A stretch of DNA of 64,000 bases, taken from positions 1 to 64,000 of the forward strand of contig JAPPNF010000169.1 in the NCBI GenBank assembly GCA_028818755.1, read 5' to 3'. Below, piece after piece: positions 17,207-25,458 of this stretch (position 1 is the stretch's first letter; every line of letters begins with the position of its first letter). The translations under genes and the position numbers were made by a program. Under the pieces are notes generated by a model that was given only the letters and a program-made list of their open reading frames with translations, had not been told where the DNA came from and searched no databases. The stretch comes from Deltaproteobacteria bacterium (lineage in GTDB: Bacteria; Desulfobacterota; Binatia; UBA9968; JAJDTQ01).

Positions 17207-18530
17207 GAGCCTGTAAGGATTTTTGTGTTTGTGAGCCATACGATGAACCCTTAGAGAGGAGGGACGTATGGCGAAGAAGGAAGACGATGGGATCTGGCGG
17301 CAGCTGCTGGACGAGCTGATCGCGAAGCGAGGGGTGCGCGGGGCGGCCGATTTCGAGTCGCTGGCGACGGAGTTGAAGAAGGCGTTGGCGGAGCGGATGC
17401 TGGGGGCCGAGATGGACGTGCACCTCGGCGAGACGTCCGAGCGGGAGGACGGTAACCACCGCAACGGCACGAGCCGCAAGACAGTGGACACGGGCAACGA
17501 GCGGATCGTGCTGGACATACCGAGAGACCGCCAGGGTCGGTTCGACCCGGTGCTGGTCGGGAAGTACTAGCGCCGGTTCCCGGGTTTTGACGAGAAGATC
17601 ATCGCGATGTACGCGCGCGGGCTGAGCACGCGGGACATCCAGGCGCACATCGAGGAACTGTGCGGGATCGAGGTGTCGCCGGCGCTGGTGTCGGCGGTGA
17701 CCGATGCGGTGCTCGAGGAGGTGACGGTTTGGCAGAACCGGCCTCTGGAGCCGGTGTACGCGGTGGTGTACTTCGATGCGCTGCGGGTGAAGATCCGCGA
17801 CGAGGGCTTGGTGCGCAACCGGGCGGTGTACCTAGCCATGGGGATCACCTGCGGCGGCGAGAAGGACGTGCTGGGGCTGTGGATCGAACAGAGCGAGGGG
17901 GCCAAGTTCTGGCTTCGGATCATCAACGAGCTCAAGGCCCGCGGCGCCCAGGACGTGCTGATCGCCGTGGTGGACGGGTTGAAGGGCTTTCCCGACGCGA
18001 TCACCAATGTATTCCCCGAATGCGTGGTGCAGACCTGCGTGGTTCACCTCATCCGTCACTCGCTGCAGTTTGCCTCATGGAGGGACAGAAAGCCGCTGGC
18101 GAAGGCCCTCAAGGCCATCTACGGGGCGCTCGGCCGAGGCCGCCGCCGCGGAGTTGGACCGATTCGAAGCCGGCCCCTGGGGTCAACAGTACGCCGCCGT
18201 GGTGCAAAGTTGGCGCCGGCGCTGGGAGGAAGTGACCCCGTTCTTCGCCTTCTCCCCGCAGGTGCGCAAAATCCTGTACACCACGAATGCCATTGAGAGC
18301 CTGCACAGCCAGGTCCGCAAGGCGATCCGGAACAAGGGCCACTTCCCGAGCGACGAAGCGGCCACGAAGCTGATTTACCTGGCGCTGAGGAACATCACTG
18401 CCAAGTGGCGGAAACCCCCGAAAGAATGGCATGCTGCCAAGCTCCAGTTCGCCATCCAGTTCGGGGATCGATTCGTGCTGGCGGCCTAGATGACCGAGGA
18501 CGGCTCACACACAAAATTCTGTACAGCACC
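17207..18530 (+). mobile_element. IS256-family element with 8-bp target duplication
   Basis: 1324 bp. Imperfect terminal repeats: left GAGCCTGTAAGGATTTTTG and right (reverse complement) GGTGCTGTACAGAATTTTG, both continuing to TGTGAGCC. It is flanked by perfect direct repeats GTTTCGGC at 17199-17206 and 18531-18538, the 8-bp duplication expected for IS256. It interrupts the non-coding 3' part of the IS110-type element. Confidence 0.9.
17268..18489 (+). pseudogene. IS256 transposase (Transposase_mut), one stop and one frameshift
   Basis: [14 protein letters not shown]... reads for 100 codons, then a TAG (17568-17570) replaces a residue in KY-RRFPGFDEKII; the same frame continues with SPALVSAVTDAV, VYFDALRVKIRDEG and VLIAVVDGLKGFPDAI (catalytic Asp positions). 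Near 18120-18135 the frame shifts, and the C-terminus (KILYTTNAIESLHSQ...) continues to 18489. Otherwise complete, so inactivation looks recent. Confidence 0.88.
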
Positions 18531-18687
18531 GTTTCGGCTGGCGGCATAACGTTTGTCAATCTTGCCAAGTGGCCTCCACTTTGCGGAAGAAGCTCTCCTC
18601 CATAGCAAACACAGGGTCCGCGATGTCAGCGGCCCTCACCACCCTTAGGACGAGATACTTGATCCAAGTGGAAGACCCAATCATTAT

Positions 18688-19977
18688 CTACAGGGTCGCG
18701 TTGTACGCGCCCTCACGGCCGAGTCGGAGAGGGGTTCTTCCACTTGGCACCGCTCCCTCGAAGAAGGGGCGGTAGTCGGTTCCGCCTTTGATGACGGCGT
18801 GCACGACACGGGCCATCTTGGCGGTTACGGCAACGAGCGCTTTTCGCCTTAGGTCGGCGTTGTGCCTTTCCTTGGCGATAGAGCGCTCGAACTTGTCCCG
18901 GAAGCTGTTCTCGCGTTGTCGGACCGCGATCTGGGCAGCCATCCACAGGGCGCGCCTCAGGCGGGCATTGCCGAACTTGGAGAGGCGCGTCTGGCCGCGG
19001 AACTGTCCTGACTGATGGGTTGCGAGATCGAGTCCGCAGAACTTGAGGAACTGGCGGTGGTGGCGAAAGCGGCGAAGGTCGCCGGCCTCAGCCAGGATAG
19101 TCAAGGCATTGATGGGTCCAATGCCTGGTACTTGGCGCAGCCGCCTGTAGTCGGGATGATCCTGCAACAACTCGTGGGCCATCCGTTCGATCTCGTCACG
19201 CTGCCGGATGAGACGGCGGGCCTCGTTGACAACCATGCGGAACATGACGATCGCGGGCGCATCAAGCGGCAGCCCGACAGAGGCTTGGGCTGTCTGATAG
19301 ATATCCCCGAGCAACCACGCCTTGGAGACCTTTCTGCCGACGACATCCCAGGCGGCCTCGACGAAGGCGTCCTGGTCGAGGCCAGTGATGCTCGCCGGTG
19401 TCGGAAAACGGTCAAGGAAGGCGAAGAACCATTCACCGCGGCTGTTGTGGCGGAAGCGTTCGATCTCCGGGAAATAAAGCGGTAGGTAGTGCGTCTGGAG
19501 TCGGTGCAGGATGCCTGTCTTGGCCTTCGAGACCACCTCATGGGTCTTCGACAGCTCCTGGATATCGTTGAGCCCTTCGGCGAGTGGGTCCTGGTAGTGT
19601 TGGGTCAGACCGATCCGCAGCATGTGCAGGATGACCTGCGCGTCCTTGGGGTCGTTCTTGTCCCAGCCGTTGTGCAGTGCTTCCCGGGTTCGGGCCAGCG
19701 CCACCGAGGAGATCAGCCGCAGCTCGATTCCGGCCTCAAGCAGGCGCCAGACCAGAGCCCGGTGATAGTTGCCGGTGGCCTCGAAACCGGTGATGATCGG
19801 ACATTCCAGGGACCGCAGAACAGCGACCAAACGATCATGCTCCTCACGCGTGTTGAGAACCGTGAGCCGGCGACGGCGAGAGTGGCCGGGACACTCGATC
19901 AGGACCTCGTGGCGGTGCTTTGCGATGTCGATCGCTACAAGCGCGGCCCCGCAGGGCGTAGGGTACTGCCTGGTCAT
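18688..19977 (-). CDS. IS110-family transposase (DEDD)
   Basis: 429 aa from [21 protein letters not shown]. The N-terminal RuvC-like DEDD domain shows [16 protein letters not shown] and DKNDPKDAQ. The C-terminal Transposase_20 domain has [15 protein letters not shown] and the serine-containing [13 protein letters not shown] motif. Frame is intact, unlike the other two ISs, so the enzyme could be active in trans, but its element is disrupted by the IS256. Confidence 0.93.
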   Translation of the reverse strand: MTRQYPTPCGAALVAIDIAKHRHEVLIECPGHSRRRRLTVLNTREEHDRLVAVLRSLECPIITGFEATGNYHRALVWRLLEAGIELRLISSVALARTREALHNGWDKNDPKDAQVILHMLRIGLTQHYQDPLAEGLNDIQELSKTHEVVSKAKTGILHRLQTHYLPLYFPEIERFRHNSRGEWFFAFLDRFPTPASITGLDQDAFVEAAWDVVGRKVSKAWLLGDIYQTAQASVGLPLDAPAIVMFRMVVNEARRLIRQRDEIERMAHELLQDHPDYRRLRQVPGIGPINALTILAEAGDLRRFRHHRQFLKFCGLDLATHQSGQFRGQTRLSKFGNARLRRALWMAAQIAVRQRENSFRDKFERSIAKERHNADLRRKALVAVTAKMARVVHAVIKGGTDYRPFFEGAVPSGRTPLRLGREGAYNATL

Positions 19978-19982
19978 GGTTG

Positions 19983-20019
19983 GCCTCCAAAGTGTGTGCT
20001 GGGACACCTTTACTTTGGA
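19983..20019. other. Nested inverted repeat at the 5' end of the IS110-type element
   Basis: CTCCAAAGT and ACTTTGGAG form a 9-bp perfect stem, enclosing a second GTGT/ACAC stem. It lies directly upstream of the transposase start within the short 5' non-coding end and may be a recombinase-binding or structured RNA element. Confidence 0.4.
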
Positions 20020-20071
20020 GACCTGCGGCCCAGCCATCGCTTTCGAACATCCTTCCTTCCCAATGTGCTAC

Positions 20072-20376
20072 GGCACCGAGTTCACCTCCAATGCGATGCT
20101 CGGATGGCAACAGGACCACGGGATCGGCTGGCACTACATCGCTCCGGGCAAGCCTATGCAGAGCGGCTTGGTGGAGAGCTTCATCGGCCGGCTGCGCGAT
20201 GAGTGCCTGAACGGCACGTGTTCACCAGCTACCGCCATGCCCGGGAACTCATCGAAGAGTGGTGAGTTGACTACAACGCCAGAAGGCTGCACACGAGCCT
20301 CGAAGGACTCACTCCCATGGAGTTCGCAGCCCGGTCCCGAGCGGACCACAACCAAAAACCACTAACTTATAGGTGA
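20072..20376 (+). pseudogene. IS3 orfB 3' part (degenerate)
   Basis: Continues the interrupted orf[19 protein letters not shown], then [17 protein letters not shown] with the catalytic Glu. A 1-nt loss follows near the NG codons, and a TGA stands in the [17 protein letters not shown] segment. The frame ends PLTYR then TGA, inside the right inverted repeat. Confidence 0.85.
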
Positions 20377-20398
20377 GGACAAAAAGGGGAGCAGGTCA

Positions 20399-20721
20399 TC
20401 TGATACTTCTCGAATCCCGCCTGTGAAAACGTCCCTTGCCGCATCTAGAAACCTCCCTCGCTTGTGCTTTTTTTCCTATCCTAACACCTTTTCTCGAAAG
20501 ACGAACTATGGCAATTGATCAGAGGTTCCTAACTCCGCCGCCTGCCTGTCCTACAAAGTAGGACCACCTCACCTACAAACCGTACGAAATTGTTTGACAA
20601 CGCGACTCCCCTATGTAAATGTGGTATTCATGTACGACTTCTACCGAAAACCCCCGGATGCTAGCCGGCCTCACCGCACCAGCTTCTCCAACAACGCTGG
20701 ACACTGCCGACGAATAATCAC
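20399..20721. other. AT-richer intergenic stretch with possible promoter
   Basis: No gene seen in these 323 bp. Composition is visibly less GC-rich than the chromosome. TTGACA at 20594-20599 is followed 16 nt later by TAAATG, a weak sigma70-like promoter pointing at the next gene. Confidence 0.3.
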
Positions 20722-21768
20722 ATGGGTTTGAAAGAATTCATCGATAACCACCCCGCAGTCTACACTGTATCATTCATCGTTGCGGCCATCGGCGCTACAA
20801 CGGCTGTCGTCGGCAATCTGAACGACCGCCATACGAAAGCACTCCAGCACCAACACGCCGCACAGTTGACGGACCTCCGCTCGTCGCTCAACACGCAGAT
20901 TAACGATCTCGCAACACGGCTCAACTCGATCGAGCGCCGTTTCGGTGACGAGGCCGCCTTCTTCGACGTTACGAAACTTTCCATTGCGCCGGGACAGTTT
21001 AAAACGCTCTCAACTGACTATCGTCCTTACCAAAATGGTAAGTTCTTTGTTCACGTACCACCTAGCGACAAGTGGAGTCATCAACAAACGACTGAAGGAG
21101 CGTACTATCGAGAAGTCTTGAAGGAACATCTTCCCGTAGCAGGGCCGATGCAGTCACTGATGTCACAATTGGATAAGGCGCCTGTCGATATATGGCGTCA
21201 TTCTGAAACCCTGGCACTTTCGATATCGCTTGGCGATGACACACAGGAAGTTCGTCTCTTTCCGCATATTCTCATTCAGACTATGTCACGAAAGCAGCTT
21301 GAGGGCCTCCTGCAACCCATTCTTCGGGACGACGTCCTGACAAAGATTTTTGACGATTTGTCGGAGAAAGTGAGAGGCTATGCGGAGGATAGAACCCGCG
21401 ACCCTACGAGCTCCAAATGGGTGGAAGAGCTGGCCGGGATAATGTTTGATGATGTGACAGGCTTTATTTTGATGTCGCGCCTGCAACAGCATTATATGAT
21501 GGCCACCCTACTGAAGAAAGTCCGGTTCAGGGTATTGTCAATACAAAAAAAGGGCAACGTCGTCTATTGGAGAAGTCAACGTATATTTTACGACGACACC
21601 GATCAAACTTTGGAAAAGCTTCTTGTGGACGAAGAAGTATTCTTGGTTGGCACGGGAAGCGAACTTGTGCTCGTAAGCGTACAAGTGCCATCGAAACATG
21701 GGCAACATGACGCGTTCAATTGGGCAGCCGCGTGGCTAGCCGGTCTTCGAATCGCTATTGGAACGTGA
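20722..21768 (+). CDS. Unknown membrane-anchored protein, probably horizontally acquired
   Basis: 348 aa, not recognised. One N-terminal TM helix (VYTVSFIVAAIGATTAVVGNL, residues about 13-33) is followed by a coiled-coil-like stretch (TKALQHQHAAQLTDLRSSLNTQINDLATRLNSI, 38-72) and a soluble domain of about 270 aa with no motif known to me. Codon usage is clearly more AT-rich than in flanking genes. It sits between the IS3 right end and the TPM gene within the 5.7-kb insert, which implies transfer with the mobile elements. A defence or cargo role is possible but unsupported. Confidence 0.6.
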   Translation: MGLKEFIDNHPAVYTVSFIVAAIGATTAVVGNLNDRHTKALQHQHAAQLTDLRSSLNTQINDLATRLNSIERRFGDEAAFFDVTKLSIAPGQFKTLSTDYRPYQNGKFFVHVPPSDKWSHQQTTEGAYYREVLKEHLPVAGPMQSLMSQLDKAPVDIWRHSETLALSISLGDDTQEVRLFPHILIQTMSRKQLEGLLQPILRDDVLTKIFDDLSEKVRGYAEDRTRDPTSSKWVEELAGIMFDDVTGFILMSRLQQHYMMATLLKKVRFRVLSIQKKGNVVYWRSQRIFYDDTDQTLEKLLVDEEVFLVGTGSELVLVSVQVPSKHGQHDAFNWAAAWLAGLRIAIGT

Positions 21769-21935
21769 CGTCGCGCAGCGCTTTTCCTGCCCAACCCGGC
21801 AAATCAGCCCATCCGGCACAACGTGGTTCTACCGTTTGCGCTCCGTCGGGCCACCACTTCGCTCCCCTCCGGACTGCGCCACCATCACTTCAATCAAGAT
21901 GAACCGCCCCGGGTATACCGGAGACGGATTAGATA

Positions 21936-22784
21936 TCACCAGCCGGCGCCGCCCCCGCCTCCGCCAAAACCTCCTCCACCACCGAAGGAACCTCCGAAGC
22001 CGCCTCCGAACCCGCCGCCCAAGCCTCCGCCCACCGGCCCTCCCCAGGAGCGCCCGCCACCCCCGAGAAGGCTGCCGAGGAGGGCTCCCATCAGAAGGCC
22101 CGAGGCCGCGCCCCGGCCGCCCCAGGCCGTGCGGTGGCGCCGCCGCCGCAGGGAGCTCAGGACGAACAGCAGCACCAGGATCGGCATGAACGAGGCGCCG
22201 ATGCCGGTGTTGCGGGCCATGCGCCGGCGCCCGTCGCGGATGCGGTAGTCGGGAGCGCCGGTGAGCTTCACCCGCGACGCGTCCGCCACCCGGTTGGCGG
22301 TGGCGACGGTGAGAGCCATCAACCCTTCGGCGTACTTGCCCGCCCTGAAGAAGTCCGCCGCCACCCGGCGCGAGGCCGTGCCCGCCCACGAGTCGGGCAG
22401 CACCCCCTCGAGGCCGTAGCCGGTGTGAATCCGCACCCGCCGCTCCTTGACCGTCAGGGCGATAAGCGCGCCGTTGTCCTTGCCCTTGCGGCCGAGCTTC
22501 CAGGCTTCCGCGTGGCGCTGGACGAAGCCGAAGAAGTCCTCTCCGCCGGTGGTGGGCACGGTCAGGACCTTGACCTGGGCCGTGGTCTTCTGTTCCAGTT
22601 CGCGTAGCCAGCCTTCCATCCGGCGTTCGGTGGCGGCGTCGATGAGGCCGGCGGTGTCCACCACATACGTCCCCGGATCCCTGACCGTCACGGCCGCGCC
22701 GGCCTTTGGCGCCAAGGAAGCCGGCCCCAGGAGGCACGCCAGCAGCAACAGGCCCGGCAGGAGACGGGTTCCCCTACCATTCAT
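21936..22784 (-). CDS. TPM-domain protein (YgcG/Psb32-like) with Gly-rich tail
   Basis: 282 aa. Signal peptide residues 1-30 (LLLLACLLGPASLA), TPM domain about 35-175 (YVVDTAGLIDAATERRMEGWL, VKERRVRIHTGYGLEG), a TM helix about 195-215, and a low-complexity C-terminus made of GGGF/GGG repeats. This layout is standard for YgcG-type proteins, which pair with LemA; their role at the membrane is unclear. The 5' end overlaps the next upstream gene by 11 bp. The gene is followed by the mobile insert that separates it from lemA. Confidence 0.87.
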   Translation of the reverse strand: MNGRGTRLLPGLLLLACLLGPASLAPKAGAAVTVRDPGTYVVDTAGLIDAATERRMEGWLRELEQKTTAQVKVLTVPTTGGEDFFGFVQRHAEAWKLGRKGKDNGALIALTVKERRVRIHTGYGLEGVLPDSWAGTASRRVAADFFRAGKYAEGLMALTVATANRVADASRVKLTGAPDYRIRDGRRRMARNTGIGASFMPILVLLFVLSSLRRRRHRTAWGGRGAASGLLMGALLGSLLGGGGRSWGGPVGGGLGGGFGGGFGGSFGGGGGFGGGGGGAGW

Positions 22785-23496
22785 CGATGAGGGTCCTCAG
22801 GGCGTCCACGTCCGTGTAAAGGGTCTTGAACTCCTCCCAGCCGTGATTGCTTCGTTCGTCGACGGCACTGCGTACCCCGGGCAGCGCGCGGTGGATGCCC
22901 TCCTCGACGGCCGTCACCGCGTCCATCGCCGCCCTGGGTCCGGTGTCGCCGTGAAGCCAGAGCAGCCCGCGCAGCGATCGCAGCAGGCGCTCTCCCACGT
23001 CCACTTCCACGGTGGTCAGGGCCTTGTCCCGGCCCGCCGCGGCCAGCAGCGCCTGCCTCATGCCGAGCTGGATGGTCTTGAGCTCGCGCTCGCACTGGTG
23101 TCTCACATCCGCGGCCTGCAGGGACAATTCCTGGAAGTAGTCCTCGCCGAACACGCAGACATGGCGCTGGGCGATCTCCAGCAGTTCCAGTGGAAAGGTG
23201 TCCAGGGAGGCCTCGATGTACTCCGGCGTCATGATCAGGGGCGCGGCGATTCGCGCCTTCCCGAGGCGCGGCCCCTGGCGCGCCAACCGCCGCAGCATGT
23301 CGAGGTCCACCGCTCCCACCACGAAGACGCTGCGCGCGGTGTGGAATCGGGGATTGAAGGCGCCGGCGGCGATGGCGCCGAACAGCGTCAGGGACCGGGC
23401 GTTGTCGCCGGCAAGTTCCCCGAGGGTATCGGCGTAGCGCCCGATGGGCGCTCGCATGGCTTCCGGTACGCCTTCCAGGTTGTGTTCCTCCGCCAT
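22774..23496 (-). CDS. Nucleotidyltransferase-fold-like protein in the TPM/LemA operon
   Basis: 240 aa from MAEEHNLEGVPEAM; the track start 50 codons upstream lies in the regulatory region. Residues about 35-120 look like a polymerase-beta-type nucleotidyltransferase core (SLTLFGAIAAGAF, then SVFVVGAVDL, ASLDTFPLELLEIAQRHVCVFGEDYF) followed by a helical domain. The usual GS and DxD residues are not evident, so it may be a non-catalytic member. It is translationally coupled to the TPM gene. Function unknown. Confidence 0.6.
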   Translation of the reverse strand: MAEEHNLEGVPEAMRAPIGRYADTLGELAGDNARSLTLFGAIAAGAFNPRFHTARSVFVVGAVDLDMLRRLARQGPRLGKARIAAPLIMTPEYIEASLDTFPLELLEIAQRHVCVFGEDYFQELSLQAADVRHQCERELKTIQLGMRQALLAAAGRDKALTTVEVDVGERLLRSLRGLLWLHGDTGPRAAMDAVTAVEEGIHRALPGVRSAVDERSNHGWEEFKTLYTDVDALRTLIDEW

Positions 23497-23514
23497 AAAC
23501 TCTCGCCTCCATTG

Positions 23515-23562
23515 ACCAACGTTCACTTTAGATGCACGTTGGTTCACTTTACCGAATATAAT
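23515..23562. promoter_or_regulatory. Operator-like repeats and -10 box between divergent genes
   Basis: Direct repeats GTTCACTTTA at 23521 and 23542 are 21 bp apart (two helical turns). They overlap an inverted pair CCAACGT (23517-23523) and ACGTTGG (23536-23542). TATAAT at 23557-23562 is a perfect -10 for the permease on the plus strand. The layout suggests one regulator controlling both divergent units. Confidence 0.45.
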
Positions 23563-23638
23563 CCCGTCGTGACAGACGGTGTCGACATTGAAACGGTTAG
23601 CTCGCTGGAATATCCTGTACCTACAAGCGAGGACGCAC

Positions 23639-25372
23639 TTGGCCACTACCGGTATCCGCTACCAGCCCGACGAACATCCCCCGACGGCGGTCTCCCTGGG
23701 ACTCGGCCTCCAGCTCGCGGTCATCAGCGTGACCGTCACGGTGCTGATCCCCACGGTGGTGATGCGCGCGGGCGGTGCCACCGAGATTCACCTGGGATGG
23801 GCGGTGTTCGGCGCCACCGTCATCAGCGGGGCCGCCACGGTGCTGCAAACGGTTCGCTTCGGACGCATCGGCATGGGTCACGTGCTCATGATGGGCACCT
23901 CAGGGGCGTTCATCGCGGTCTGCATCACGGTGTTGGCCCAGGGCGGTCCGGCGCTTCTCGCCACCCTGGTGGTCGCGGCGGCGCTCTTTCAGCTCCTGCT
24001 GTCCGCCCGGCTCGCGATGTTCCGGCGGGTCCTGACGCCCACCGTCTCCGGTACGGTGCTCCTGCTGATAGCGGTGACGGTGATGCCGGTAGTCTTCGAC
24101 ATGCTGAGCGAGGTGCCGGACGGGAGTCCGTCGGCCGCGGCCCCGCTGACCGCCCTCGCAACGGTCCTGGTGGTCGTCGGCTTCGCGCTGAAGTCGACCG
24201 GCGCGCTGCGCCTGTGGGCGCCGGTCCTGGGCGTGGTGGCGGGATCGGTAGTGGCCGCGCTCTTCGGCATCTACGACCTGGAGCGCGTCGCCGGGGCGTC
24301 GTGGGTAGGATTGCCCGCGGGCCCGTGGCCCGGCTTCGCCCTCGACTTCGGGCCGGCGTTCTGGGCGCTTCTCCCGGCCTTCCTGCTGGTGGCGCTGATC
24401 GGCTCCATCCGCACCATCAGCAGCTCCATCGCGGCCCAGCGCACGTCCTGGCGCCGCCCCCGGGCGGTGGACTACCGCGCGGTGCAGGGCGCCGCTGCGG
24501 TGGACGGCCTCGGCAACCTGATATCGGGTTTCGCCGGCACGGTGCCGAACACGGCCTACACCACGGGCGTATCGTTGGCGGAGCTGACCGGGGTCGCCGC
24601 GCGTTCTCTCGGCATCGCCGCCGGAGTCATCCTGACGTCCCTGGCTTTCCTTCCCAAGGCCCTCGCCCTGCTCCTGGCGATCCCGAACCCGGTGGTCGCG
24701 GCCTACTTGACGGTCATCATCGCCATGCTCTTCATCATCGGCATGAAGATGGTCCTCCAGGACGGCATGGACTACCGCAAGGGATTGGTGGTGGGCGTCG
24801 CCTTCTGGCTTGGGGTCGGGTTCCAGAGCGATGCGGTGTTTCCCGAGCATGTCGCCGGGTTCGCGGGCGGCCTTCTCGGCAACGGCATGACCGCCGGCGG
24901 TCTGGCGGCCATACTGATGACCGCGTTCGTGGAGTTGACGAAACCTCGGGGCAGCCGCTTCGAGGGTGAGATCGGGGTCGCGGCGCTGCCGGGGATCAGG
25001 AAGTTCGTCGGCGATTTCGCCTCCCGGAGCGGCTGGGACAAGGCCATGGCGGACCGGCTCGACGCCGTCGCCGAGGAGGCGATGTCGACGCTCCTCCGCG
25101 AGCATGACGCGGGCGCGGAAAGCCGCCGGCAGCGCATGCGCCTGATGGCCTACAAGCAGGACGGCGGGGCGGTTCTGGAGTTCGTCGCCGCGCCCGACGA
25201 GGAGAACCTTCAGGACAGGATGGCGCTGCTGGCCGAACAGGCGGGCGAGGCGCCGAGTGAATCGGAAATCTCATTACGGCTGTTGCGGCACCTGGCGGCC
25301 CAGGTCCGGCATCAGCAATACCATGACACGGACATCCTGACGGTGCGGGTGGATGCGCCGGCGCACCGCTAG
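23639..25372 (+). CDS. NCS2-family nucleobase permease with C-terminal ATPase-like domain
   Basis: 577 aa from a TTG at 23639 preceded by AGCGAGGA; the track GTG at 23579 is an alternative. Residues about 12-425 are the uracil/xanthine permease family (SLC23) with about 12-14 TM segments (GLGLQLAVISVTVTVLIPT, GLGNLISGFAGTVPNTAYT near TM8-10). The remaining 130 residues are soluble (SRSGWDKAMADRLDAVAEEAMSTLL) and look like a histidine kinase/anti-sigma-type ATPase fold, a known but less common extension. Substrate probably a purine, uracil or related compound. Confidence 0.82.
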   Translation: MATTGIRYQPDEHPPTAVSLGLGLQLAVISVTVTVLIPTVVMRAGGATEIHLGWAVFGATVISGAATVLQTVRFGRIGMGHVLMMGTSGAFIAVCITVLAQGGPALLATLVVAAALFQLLLSARLAMFRRVLTPTVSGTVLLLIAVTVMPVVFDMLSEVPDGSPSAAAPLTALATVLVVVGFALKSTGALRLWAPVLGVVAGSVVAALFGIYDLERVAGASWVGLPAGPWPGFALDFGPAFWALLPAFLLVALIGSIRTISSSIAAQRTSWRRPRAVDYRAVQGAAAVDGLGNLISGFAGTVPNTAYTTGVSLAELTGVAARSLGIAAGVILTSLAFLPKALALLLAIPNPVVAAYLTVIIAMLFIIGMKMVLQDGMDYRKGLVVGVAFWLGVGFQSDAVFPEHVAGFAGGLLGNGMTAGGLAAILMTAFVELTKPRGSRFEGEIGVAALPGIRKFVGDFASRSGWDKAMADRLDAVAEEAMSTLLREHDAGAESRRQRMRLMAYKQDGGAVLEFVAAPDEENLQDRMALLAEQAGEAPSESEISLRLLRHLAAQVRHQQYHDTDILTVRVDAPAHR

Positions 25373-25458
25373 CGCGCAGCGGGCGGATTTCCCGGGAAGC
25401 CCGACGTGATACGGTACTTTCGAATCAATAGCGTGGTAGGCCACGCCTGGAGAGCAAG

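Larger units (their letters stand above)
17146..20071 (-). mobile_element. IS110/IS1111-type element, inserted in IS3 and carrying an IS256
   Basis: Boundaries follow from where IS3 orfB breaks and resumes. Without the nested IS256 and its duplicated 8 bp the element is about 1.6 kb, normal for the family. Subterminal inverted repeats are recognisable (GAGGAAGGGAGG near 17155 against the reverse complement of CCTTCCTTCCCA near 20051), an IS1111-subgroup trait. No target duplication is expected. The longer non-coding end is 3' of the transposase, which is where IS1111-type guide (bridge/seek) RNAs are encoded. Confidence 0.75.
16276..20398 (+). mobile_element. IS3-family element, interrupted by two other ISs
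   Basis: Terminal inverted repeats are long. The left end from 16276 reads TGACCTGCTCCCCTT then TGTCCTCACCTA; the right end to 20398 is its reverse complement, with only a few mismatches over about 40 bp. The ends have the IS3-type TG...CA. The transposase is split at 17145 and 20072 by an IS110-type insertion. I see no clear target duplication. A -1 slippage site (GGAAAAAC) lies between orfA and orfB. Confidence 0.85.

Noticed and set aside
20240-20280. TGA in the IS3 orfB remnant as another selenocysteine site
   Set aside because: It replaces a non-Cys position in an already frameshifted pseudogene and has no matching hairpin.
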